From contig JAITBV010000038.1 in assembly GCA_031283395.1 (NCBI GenBank), forward strand, positions 1-5,127: a stretch of DNA of 5,127 nucleotides, given 5' to 3'. The notes under the pieces were generated by a model that did not search any database, was not told where the DNA came from, and saw nothing but the letters and a program-made list of their open reading frames with translations. The translations under genes and the position numbers were made by a program. The stretch comes from Candidatus Adiutrix sp. (lineage in GTDB: Bacteria > Desulfobacterota > Desulfarculia > Adiutricales > Adiutricaceae). Below are positions 1 through 5,127 of the stretch, piece by piece (positions within the stretch are counted from its first letter, which is position 1; each line of letters starts with the position of its first letter).

Positions 1-825
1 GTCCTGGCCGGGCGGCATAAAGTCGATATCCTGGCCCATTTCTACCAGCGGGCGGAAATAAAGGCCGTGGCCGATTTCGTGGGCGGCTCCTACGAAGTGG
101 TGGAAAAAGCCCTGGCTGCGGGCCCAGGGCGACGGGTGCTGATCTGCGGGGCCTCTTTCATGGTCGAGGCCGCCCAAGCCGGGCGGCCGCGGGCGGAAAT
201 ATGGACGCCGCGGACCGATTTATCCTGCCCCCTGGCCGAAGCGGTCGGCCCGGAGGCGGTGGAGGAAGCCAGGCGTCGCTTTCCCCGGGCGCGGGTGGTG
301 GTCGATCTCAAGGCCAGACCGGAGATAAGGGCCCTGGCCGACCTGGAAATAAGCCCGGCCACGGCGGCGGAACGGTTGTCTCGCCTGGCTGGAGCGCCCA
401 TCCTGGCCCTGCCCGGGCCGCAACTGGTCGACTGGGCCGGTTTCGGGGACCAGGTAGTCTGGCGCTGGCCCCGGGCCGTCTGCCAGGTGCATGAACTGGC
501 CACCGCCGATGACTTGGCCGAGGCCCGGGACCGGCACCCCGGGGCCCCGGTGGCGGTCAATCTGCTATGCCGGCCAGAGGTGCGGGCCGGGGCCGACTTT
601 GTCGGCGACAGCGCGGGCCTGGGCCGCTTCTGCGCCGAATCCCCGGCCCGGGATTTCATAATCGTCAGCGAGGCCGGCCTGGCCGAATTCCTGACTTTGA
701 GCCGGCCGGACAAAAATTTTCATGAAACCGAGGCGGAAATATTCTGCCCCAATATGAAACTGACCAATCTTAAAGCCGTCATCGACCGTCTTAAGACCTT
801 GGAGGGGGGCGGCGAGGCTTTCTGA
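1..825 (+). CDS. NadA-like (quinolinate synthase family) iron-sulfur protein, 5' end outside window; probably a divergent paralogue
   Basis: The reading frame is open from base 1, giving 274 visible residues (numbered from base 1). A GTG at 67 is in frame, but the conserved ILAHFYQ (residues 10-16) lies before it, so the true start is upstream of the window. NadA condenses iminoaspartate with dihydroxyacetone phosphate to quinolinate, using a [4Fe-4S] cluster held by three cysteines. The sequence matches the family along its whole length: AHxYQ, ADFVGGS (24-30), SFMVE (52-56), ADFVG (198-202), SE (223-224) and CPNMK (249-253). The likely cluster cysteines are C76, C161 and C249, spaced 85 and 88 as in the family, and the His of CxVH (H164) is kept. 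However, the Y-x-N motif reads D102-L-K104, T-S-x-N reads SPAT (118-121), H-P-E reads N187-L-L, and G-S-T reads G-D203-S204. Family membership is firm; quinolinate synthesis is doubtful. No nadB or nadC is visible. Hemerythrin follows 57 bases later on the same strand. Confidence 0.85.
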   Translation, partial: VLAGRHKVDILAHFYQRAEIKAVADFVGGSYEVVEKALAAGPGRRVLICGASFMVEAAQAGRPRAEIWTPRTDLSCPLAEAVGPEAVEEARRRFPRARVVVDLKARPEIRALADLEISPATAAERLSRLAGAPILALPGPQLVDWAGFGDQVVWRWPRAVCQVHELATADDLAEARDRHPGAPVAVNLLCRPEVRAGADFVGDSAGLGRFCAESPARDFIIVSEAGLAEFLTLSRPDKNFHETEAEIFCPNMKLTNLKAVIDRLKTLEGGGEAF

Positions 826-839
826 TAGGCCCATTCGGA

Positions 840-858
840 GGATCCATCTTAAGGATCC
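840..858 (+). other. Short inverted repeat (GGATCC pair) between the NadA-like gene and hemerythrin
   Basis: Two GGATCC copies at 840-845 and 853-858 can pair as a 6-bp stem around a 7-base loop. An outer ATTC (833-836) and GAAT (861-864) could extend it across a small internal loop. There is no T-run after it, so it is not an evident intrinsic terminator. It sits 24 bases before the hemerythrin start and could affect mRNA processing or the coupling of the two genes. It may also be chance, because GGATCC is itself palindromic. Confidence 0.3.
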
Positions 859-868
859 GGGAATAGAG

Positions 869-875
869 AAAGGAG
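869..875 (+). promoter_or_regulatory. Ribosome binding site of the hemerythrin gene
   Basis: AAAGGAG lies 7 bases before the ATG at 883. This is a strong Shine-Dalgarno match at ideal spacing and fixes the hemerythrin start. It is the best ribosome binding site in the window. Confidence 0.85.
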
Positions 876-882
876 ACGGAAA

Positions 883-1293
883 ATGGGATTGGAGTGGAAC
901 GCCAAGCTGGAGACCGGGGTGGAACGGATAGACAACCAGCACCGGGAACTTTACCGCCTGGTGAACCTGGTTTTAGACAGCGACCAGGGAACCAAGATCG
1001 ACGATACCTTCAAATTCCTCGATGCCTATGTGGTGCAGCATTTCGCCGATGAGGAGGCCCTTCAGGTGGCCAGCCGGTATCCGGGCCTGCCGGAGCACAA
1101 GGAGATGCACACCGATTTCATCAGGGCTTTAATAGACCTTAAGTCCCAGTTGGCCAAGACCGCGAGCGATAAGGAGCAGCGGGAATTGGTTGTTCTGGCC
1201 GTGAACGGCACGGTGGTGGACTGGCTGGGCAATCACATCAACATTCACGACCGCCACTTCGCCGAGTGGTATAAGACCCACATGGAATCCTGA
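883..1293 (+). CDS. Bacteriohemerythrin, stand-alone single domain
   Basis: The product is a 136-residue cytosolic four-helix-bundle protein that binds O2 at a non-heme di-iron site. All seven expected ligands are present: H20 (in GVERIDNQH), H53 and E57 (HxxxE), H72 and H76 (HxxxH after YPGLPE), H118 and D123 (HxxxxD). The W5 and F126 positions also fit the family. The length is typical for a single-domain bacteriohemerythrin, and there is no fused sensor domain or membrane segment. The family serves O2 storage, delivery or scavenging and, in anaerobes, probably O2 protection or sensing; which applies here cannot be told from sequence. The gene follows the NadA-like gene by 57 bases on the same strand, so co-transcription is plausible. 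Its stop lies 6 bases from the stop of the convergent rimM, leaving no room for a separate terminator. Start chosen from the ATG with a strong ribosome binding site. Confidence 0.96.
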   Translation: MGLEWNAKLETGVERIDNQHRELYRLVNLVLDSDQGTKIDDTFKFLDAYVVQHFADEEALQVASRYPGLPEHKEMHTDFIRALIDLKSQLAKTASDKEQRELVVLAVNGTVVDWLGNHINIHDRHFAEWYKTHMES

Positions 1294-1299
1294 TCGGGA

Positions 1300-1857
1300 T
1301 TATAAGTCCAGCAGTCCCGGGGGAGGATCGACGACCAGGCGGCCGCCTAAGAGGTCCAGTTCGGCCACGAAGTCCGGCTGAAAGGGAATGAGCCTTTCGG
1401 CGCCGTCTTGGTCGCTCACCACCAACAGGAGGCCGGCGCCCGCTTCCATCAGGTTTCCGACCCGGCCCAAGGCCCGGCCGGCCGGGGTGGAAACCGAAAG
1501 GCCCAGGAGGTCGGCCCAGTAAACTTCGTCGTCCGGCAGGGGGGGGAGGAGAGCCCGGGGCCTGACCAGGCGCCAGCCTTTCAGGGCCGCCGCTTCCTCA
1601 CGGCAACTCAGGCCTGGAAGTCTGACGATCAGCCCGGTTGTTCCCGGCCGGCCGGTCAGGCCCTCGGCTCGGCGCCTTTCGCGGCCGTCGGGCGACCATA
1701 TCTCCAGTCCGGCGCCCGCCAGGATGGTTTCCGGGTCTTCGGTGTAAGTCGCGACTAGGAAGGCCCCGCCCACCCCGTTGGGCCTGAGCACCCGCCCTAG
1801 TTCCACAAACCCCTGGTCTTTTGCCGGGCTCTCCGCTTTCTCCCGGGCCTCAGTCAT
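1300..1857 (-). CDS. rimM: Ribosome maturation factor RimM
   Basis: RimM is a cytosolic assembly factor that binds ribosomal protein S19 in the 30S head and aids 16S rRNA maturation. The 185 residues show the two expected parts. The N-terminal barrel begins at LGRVLRPNGVGGAF (about 20-33) and continues with TEDPETI (39-45). The PRC-barrel is marked by EVYWADLLGL (111-120), GRVGNL (131-136), IPFQPDFVAELD (157-168) and the terminal VDPPPGLLDL, which mirrors the usual eGLL ending. The N-terminal signature is weak: where the family has an HG(L/I)(R/K)GE motif, this protein reads NGVGGA. A charged, probably disordered leader of about 16 residues precedes the domain. The start is supported by the ATGA overlap with the khpA stop, which implies translational coupling. 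It is the last gene of the minus-strand operon; trmD, its usual neighbour, is absent. Confidence 0.93.
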   Translation of the reverse strand: MTEAREKAESPAKDQGFVELGRVLRPNGVGGAFLVATYTEDPETILAGAGLEIWSPDGRERRRAEGLTGRPGTTGLIVRLPGLSCREEAAALKGWRLVRPRALLPPLPDDEVYWADLLGLSVSTPAGRALGRVGNLMEAGAGLLLVVSDQDGAERLIPFQPDFVAELDLLGGRLVVDPPPGLLDL

Positions 1858-2150
1858 GGCCCTTCGGCCGCATCGGTTTCCGTGGTTTTCAGGTCTTCTT
1901 CCGTCGCGGGCCCCAAATCCCCGCCGGCTATCTTAAGAACATAGCGGACCCCGGTCTTGGCCGCCGAGGCGGCCAGGAGCGAACGCATGGCCCTTATGGT
2001 GCGGCCCTCTTTGCCGATGAGGCGGCTCTGGTCTTCCGGGGCCACGGTCAGGAGCAAAAGCGGGCCTTTCTCATCCCGGCTTTCCATGACCCGCACCTCT
2101 TCCGGCCGCTCGGCCAGGTTTGAGGCCAGGTATCCTATGAGTTCTTTCAA
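1854..2150 (-). CDS. khpA: KhpA-type KH-domain RNA-binding protein (YlqC family), TTG start
   Basis: The 98-residue product is a small single KH-domain protein of the KhpA family, which binds RNA and in other bacteria pairs with KhpB/Jag. The family opening MKELIGYLASNL and the LxxRPEEVRV stretch (residues 1-21) align from the first codon. The KH core follows at about 29-76, with the GxxG loop in IGKEGRTIRAMRSLL (45-59). A tail of about 22 residues (77-98), acidic and rich in Thr, Glu and Asp, extends past the usual family length of roughly 75-80 and is probably disordered. The start codon is TTG (complement of 2148-2150); no ATG or GTG fits the family N-terminus. It lies one base after the rpsP stop with only a poor GGGG-like ribosome binding site, so translation probably depends on reinitiation from rpsP. 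The stop overlaps the rimM start. Confidence 0.93.
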   Translation of the reverse strand: MKELIGYLASNLAERPEEVRVMESRDEKGPLLLLTVAPEDQSRLIGKEGRTIRAMRSLLAASAAKTGVRYVLKIAGGDLGPATEEDLKTTETDAAEGP

Positions 2151-2151
2151 G

Positions 2152-2385
2152 TCAGCCCCGGCGGAGAAGGCTGTGGACCGTGTCGGTGGGTTTGGCCCCC
2201 CGGGACAGCCACAGGTCCACGAGGTCTTTTTTTATGGTCACCTTGGCCGGGTTCTGGTTGGGGTCATACAGGCCCACGATTTCCAGAAAACGGCCGTCAC
2301 GCTTGGCGGCGCTGTCGGCCACTACGATGCGGTAGAATGGTTTTTTCTTGGCCCCCAGGCGGGCCAGCCGGATCTTCAATGCCAT
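2152..2385 (-). CDS. rpsP: 30S ribosomal protein S16
   Basis: The product is 77 residues, the normal size for bacterial S16, a primary-assembly protein of the 30S body that binds 16S rRNA. Hallmarks are [19 protein letters not shown] (1-19), the [15 protein letters not shown] stretch (21-35), GLYDPNQNP (37-45) and [12 protein letters not shown] (62-73). An in-frame start 30 bases further upstream (2415) would add ten non-conserved residues. The internal ATG at 2385 is chosen because MALKIRL is the near-invariant S16 N-terminus and an AAGGAG precedes it. The gene sits between ffh, whose stop lies 40 bases upstream, and khpA, which starts one base after the rpsP stop. This is a standard ribosome-assembly cluster. 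Confidence 0.97.
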   Translation of the reverse strand: MALKIRLARLGAKKKPFYRIVVADSAAKRDGRFLEIVGLYDPNQNPAKVTIKKDLVDLWLSRGAKPTDTVHSLLRRG

Positions 2386-2390
2386 GTGTA

Positions 2391-2403
2391 TCTCTCTCTC
2401 CTT
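2391..2403 (-). promoter_or_regulatory. rpsP: Ribosome binding site deciding the rpsP start
   Basis: On the minus strand the bases read AAGGAGAGAGAGA. The AAGGAG core (2398-2403) is 12 bases from the ATG at 2385, somewhat far, but the repeated GAGAG brings usable purine pairing closer. It lies downstream of the alternative start at 2415 and so supports the shorter S16. Confidence 0.7.
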
Positions 2404-2425
2404 GGTAATAAGCAAAAAACGATGG

Positions 2426-3742
2426 TCAGCGGAGCAGGTTTTTCAGGCCGCCCTTGGTGAAGCGCTGCATCATTTTGCGTGTTTCCGTGAAATTCTTCAG
2501 GAGTTGATTGACGTCGGCCACGGTGGTGCCGCTGCCGCGGGCAATGCGGCGGCGGCGGCCGGCATCGATGAGCAGGTGATTCCCCCGCTCCTGAAGGGTC
2601 ATGGAATCTATAATGGCCTCGATTTTTTTGAGTTCTTTTTCATCGGGCCTGGCTTCTTTCAGTTTTTTCATCTTGCCGAGTCCGGGAATCATGCCCATGA
2701 GGCTTTCCAGGGAACCCATGCTCTTGATCTGGCGGATCTGGGTCCGGAAATCGGCCAGGGTGAATTCGCCTTTTTGCATTTTGCGGGCCAGGGCCCGGGC
2801 TTCCTCTTCGTCCACGGCCTCCCGGGCCTTGTCGATGAGGCTTTCCAGGTCCCCCAGGCCCAGGATGGTCGAGGCCACCCGATTGGGGTGAAAGACGTCC
2901 AGGGCGTCAAGTTTCTCGCCCGTGCCGACGAATTTCAAGGGGCGGTCCACCACGGCCCGGATACTCATGGCCGCGCCGCCGCGCGCGTCGCCCTCCATCT
3001 TTGAGAGAATGACCCCGCTGAGCCCCAGGCGGGCGTTGAAGGCCTCGGCTATGGTCACCGCCTCCTGGCCGGTCATGGCATCGGCCACCAGGAGTATTTC
3101 GCGGGGGGTAACGGCCGCCTTCAGGCGGCCTAGTTCGGCCATCAGTTCTTCATCGATGGTCAGGCGGCCGGCGGTATCTATCAGAACCGCGTCACAACCC
3201 TCGCCCGCGGCCGCGACCATCGCCCGGGCCGCTATTTCCACCGGGGTCATCTCCTGGGTGGAGGGAAAGACCGGCACCTCCGCCTCCTGGCCCAGGCGGG
3301 TCAGTTGCAGGATGGCCGCCGGGCGGTTGACGTCGGCCGGGACCAGGTAGGGCTTGCGGCCGTTTTTTTTCAGATGCCAGGCCAGCTTGGCGGCGGTGGT
3401 GGTTTTACCGGAACCCTGCAGACCCACCAGGAGGACGGGCGCCGGGGGCCGGCCGCCCAGGTCCAGGTCGCTGGCCGAGCCGCCCATGAGGTCGCGCAGT
3501 TCCTCGAAAACGATTTTAAGTATCTGCTGGGGCGCGGTCAGGCTGGCCAGGATTTCGGCCCCCAGGGCCCGGGTCTCCACGGACTGGAGAAAATCCTTGA
3601 CCACCTTGTAATTGACGTCGGCCTCCAAAAGGGCCAGGCGCACTTCCCTCAGGGTGCTTTTCAGGTCGGCTTCATTAACTTTGCCGCGGCCGGCCAGTTT
3701 CTGGAAGACGCCGGATAGTTTGTCGCTTAAACGGTCGAACAT
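2426..3742 (-). CDS. ffh: Signal recognition particle protein Ffh (SRP54 GTPase)
   Basis: Ffh binds the signal peptides of nascent membrane and secreted proteins, and 4.5S RNA, and docks with FtsY at the inner membrane. The 438 residues have the full NG-M layout: helical N domain 1-88 ([14 protein letters not shown]), GTPase about 100-295 and methionine-rich M domain about 325-438. Motifs are the P-loop GLQGSGKTT (107-115), DVNRPAA (137-143), DTAGR (189-193), DAMTGQ (221-226), [10 protein letters not shown] (247-256) and [14 protein letters not shown] (273-286). The finger-loop region is [19 protein letters not shown] (342-360). The RNA-binding signature is [11 protein letters not shown] (395-405). 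One oddity is that the G4 box TKxD reads S247-K-M-E250, with Glu (GAG) for the guanine-reading Asp. The start fits the family MFD opening, although the ribosome binding site is weak. The gene begins 22 bases after the chaperone stop. Confidence 0.98.
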   Translation of the reverse strand: MFDRLSDKLSGVFQKLAGRGKVNEADLKSTLREVRLALLEADVNYKVVKDFLQSVETRALGAEILASLTAPQQILKIVFEELRDLMGGSASDLDLGGRPPAPVLLVGLQGSGKTTTAAKLAWHLKKNGRKPYLVPADVNRPAAILQLTRLGQEAEVPVFPSTQEMTPVEIAARAMVAAAGEGCDAVLIDTAGRLTIDEELMAELGRLKAAVTPREILLVADAMTGQEAVTIAEAFNARLGLSGVILSKMEGDARGGAAMSIRAVVDRPLKFVGTGEKLDALDVFHPNRVASTILGLGDLESLIDKAREAVDEEEARALARKMQKGEFTLADFRTQIRQIKSMGSLESLMGMIPGLGKMKKLKEARPDEKELKKIEAIIDSMTLQERGNHLLIDAGRRRRIARGSGTTVADVNQLLKNFTETRKMMQRFTKGGLKNLLR

Positions 3743-3764
3743 GCCGCTACTCTGGTTCCGCTGA

Positions 3765-5127
3765 TCATTGGAGGAAGTGGGGGGGGATTTCTATGCGGTC
3801 CCTGGAGGCCTCGTAGAGTCCCAGGCGCCAGGCCTGCAGGAGCTGGTTGCTTTTGTTCAGGCTCAGGAAATATTCGTAGGTCCGGCCTTCGGGCCCGTCC
3901 AGGCGGCTTTCGTCGGCCGTCTGGTATTCGGCCAGACGCAGGAGAAAGCGGCCGGAGCGGTCGTCCAGCCGGCCGGCCAGGGACACCGGCGGGATCTGGC
4001 CGGGCTGGGTGACCGAGAAGGCCAGGGCGGTCACGGCCTGGGGATCGCTTGCCTCAAAGGGCGGCGAACTGGTTTGGGTGTAGCGGGTGGTCAAAACTCC
4101 GGTCCCGCTTTTCAGGGGGCTGTCCTGCTCCCGGGCGGTCAGGTAGGCTTCCCAGCCCTGGGCCCTTATTTCCGGCAACCAGCCCTCCAGGCGTTGCCGG
4201 GTCAGGCCGTCGGCGGCTTCCGCCCGCCAGGCCTGTTCAGCCTCTTGCCGCACCTCCTCCAGAGGCGGGATGCGGCTTTCCAGGCGCGTCCTGGGTATAT
4301 AGAGCACCAGGGTCCGCTCGCCTTCAAAGGGCGTGGCTACCCGGTCCAAGGGGGCGCTGAAGGCCCTTTGGACGGCCTCGGAGTCGTTCTCGAAAAAAGT
4401 GGGGGCATTGTCAGGGGTGAAGGAGCGGCTTTGGGCGGCCCGGAGGCCCAGGCTCCGGGCCGCATCGTCCAGGTCGGGGTTGGTTTCGGTCCGGTTCAGT
4501 AGATCTTCCAGGAGGTTTACAGCCGTCTGGCGGGCCTGGAGAACCTTAAGCTCTCCGGTCAACTCGGCCCGGACTTCCGAAAGGGGGCTGGGGCCGGCGG
4601 CCCGGTGGGCCGTGACCTGGATAAGGTGGTAACCGGCGGGAGTTTCCACCGGGCCGATCATTTCGCTTAAAGCGGCGCCGAAGGCCGCGTCCTCAAGCTC
4701 CGGGAAGGTCGAACCCCGGGTGAGAAAGCCCAAAGCGCCGCCGTTTTCGGACGTAGCCCGGTCGTCGCTCAGTTCCCGGGCCAGGGCCGCGAAATCGGCG
4801 CCCTGGTCCAGGCGGCGCCTGGCCTCCTTGGCCCGGTCCAGGGCGGCCTCTTTCTCGGCCTCCCCCGGGCTAAGGGAGGGGAAGCTTACGAGTATCTGCC
4901 GCGCTTCGACCGCTTCCGGCTTGAAGAAGCGATCCTTATTATGGTCATAATAGTCTTCCAGTTCGGCCGGGGCGGGTTCGCTCTGGTAGTCGGCCGGGAC
5001 GATCTCCACATACTGGACGGTCATTTCCGCCGGCCGCCGCCAATTTTCCTGGTGCCGGGCGTAGTAGGCCGCAAGATCCTCTTCGGCGGGCGAAAGGTCC
5101 CAGCGGCCGTCCTCGCCGGCCAGGAAG
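3765..5127 (-). CDS. PpiD/SurA-like parvulin peptidyl-prolyl isomerase, N-terminus outside window
   Basis: The frame stays open through the window edge: 453 codons are visible, and an ATG at 5024 is internal, since 34 residues of matching sequence (LSPAEEDLAAYYARHQENW) precede it. Two short SurA_N-type linker repeats, each with a YY and an acidic helix, lead into a parvulin domain at about residues 74-174. It has the hallmarks ARQILVSF, GADFAALARELSDD, NGGALGFLTRG and ETPAGYHLIQV. The roughly 280-residue C-terminal part, with ALAFSVTQPGQIPPV near its end, resembles the second half of PpiD. PpiD-type proteins are inner-membrane-anchored periplasmic chaperones near the Sec translocon; the anchor would be in the missing N-terminus, so this point is inference. 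No lipobox or transmembrane helix is visible. An 8-base G run (3779-3786) lies ten codons before the stop. The gene leads the visible operon, and ffh follows after 22 bases. Confidence 0.88.
   Translation of the reverse strand, partial: FLAGEDGRWDLSPAEEDLAAYYARHQENWRRPAEMTVQYVEIVPADYQSEPAPAELEDYYDHNKDRFFKPEAVEARQILVSFPSLSPGEAEKEAALDRAKEARRRLDQGADFAALARELSDDRATSENGGALGFLTRGSTFPELEDAAFGAALSEMIGPVETPAGYHLIQVTAHRAAGPSPLSEVRAELTGELKVLQARQTAVNLLEDLLNRTETNPDLDDAARSLGLRAAQSRSFTPDNAPTFFENDSEAVQRAFSAPLDRVATPFEGERTLVLYIPRTRLESRIPPLEEVRQEAEQAWRAEAADGLTRQRLEGWLPEIRAQGWEAYLTAREQDSPLKSGTGVLTTRYTQTSSPPFEASDPQAVTALAFSVTQPGQIPPVSLAGRLDDRSGRFLLRLAEYQTADESRLDGPEGRTYEYFLSLNKSNQLLQAWRLGLYEASRDRIEIPPHFLQ

Noticed and set aside
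90..713. 207-codon open frame on the minus strand opposite the NadA-like gene
   Set aside because: Arg/Ser/Ala-rich shadow with no motifs; the plus strand has an alignable NadA-family protein over the same bases.
67..825. GTG at 67 as the true start of the NadA-like gene
   Set aside because: The frame is open to base 1 and the conserved NadA stretch ILAHFYQ is encoded before 67, so the gene is truncated by the window edge.
1286..1301. AATCC/GGATT inverted repeat at the convergent gene ends as a bidirectional terminator
   Set aside because: Only a 5-bp AT-containing stem with a 6-base loop and no T-run on either strand; too weak to call.
2404..2425. T-run after the ffh stop (minus strand CGTTTTTTGC) as an intrinsic terminator
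   Set aside because: There is no GC-rich hairpin before it, and the spacing to rpsP is typical of an operon.
3779..3786. Run of eight G as a frameshift or sequencing error at the parvulin 3' end
   Set aside because: The frame through the run gives a plausible ending (RIEIPPHFLQ) and normal spacing to ffh; no sign of a broken reading frame.
3768..4502. 244-codon open frame on the plus strand opposite the parvulin gene
   Set aside because: It is a GC-rich shadow: composition is Gly/Gln/Ala/Pro-biased, there is no recognisable domain, and the opposite strand encodes a clear protein family.
3765..5024. ATG at 5024 as the true start of the parvulin gene
   Set aside because: The frame continues to 5127 without a stop and encodes matching SurA/PpiD-type sequence; no ribosome binding site is evident before 5024.
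1..5127. Very frequent GGCC and CCAGG/CCTGG words across the window as a possible signal
   Set aside because: They are spread over all genes and follow from high GC and heavy use of GCC, CTG and GGC codons; no clustering or periodic array was seen.

Overview
The window looks like a chromosomal segment of a GC-rich Gram-negative anaerobe or microaerophile, most likely a member of the Desulfobacterota (former deltaproteobacteria). This rests on an ffh-rpsP-khpA-rimM order preceded by a SurA/PpiD-type periplasmic chaperone, on a bacteriohemerythrin next door, and on the codon bias (many GCC, CTG, GGC). The taxonomic call is inference; there is no rRNA or other decisive marker. Six genes are read with confidence, and a seventh (the first) is clear at family level but not at function level. 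Coding density is about 98%, no intergenic gap exceeds 60 bases, and there are no mobile elements, tRNAs, CRISPR arrays or integration scars.

Left part, plus strand (1-1293): a 5'-truncated gene for a quinolinate synthase (NadA) homologue, then a small hairpin-bearing gap of 57 bases, then a complete 136-residue bacteriohemerythrin with all seven iron ligands. The NadA-like protein keeps the three cysteines that hold the [4Fe-4S] cluster and keeps the family fold markers, but most other active-site signatures (the Y-x-N motif, the H-P-E motif, the G-S-T motif) are replaced. It may be a NadA paralogue with a new substrate, and it is the main point of interest here.

Right part, minus strand (5127-1300): a tightly packed operon read right to left. 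It holds the C-terminal 453 codons of a PpiD/SurA-like parvulin chaperone, ffh (signal recognition particle GTPase), rpsP (ribosomal protein S16), khpA (KH-domain RNA-binding protein, TTG start one base after the rpsP stop) and rimM (16S rRNA processing factor, ATGA overlap with khpA). Together these serve ribosome assembly, co-translational targeting and envelope protein folding. The usual next genes, trmD and rplS, are absent: rimM ends 6 bases from the convergent hemerythrin gene.

Second-tier oddities are a glutamate in place of the aspartate in the G4 (TKxD) guanine-recognition motif of Ffh, and an eroded N-terminal signature in RimM.
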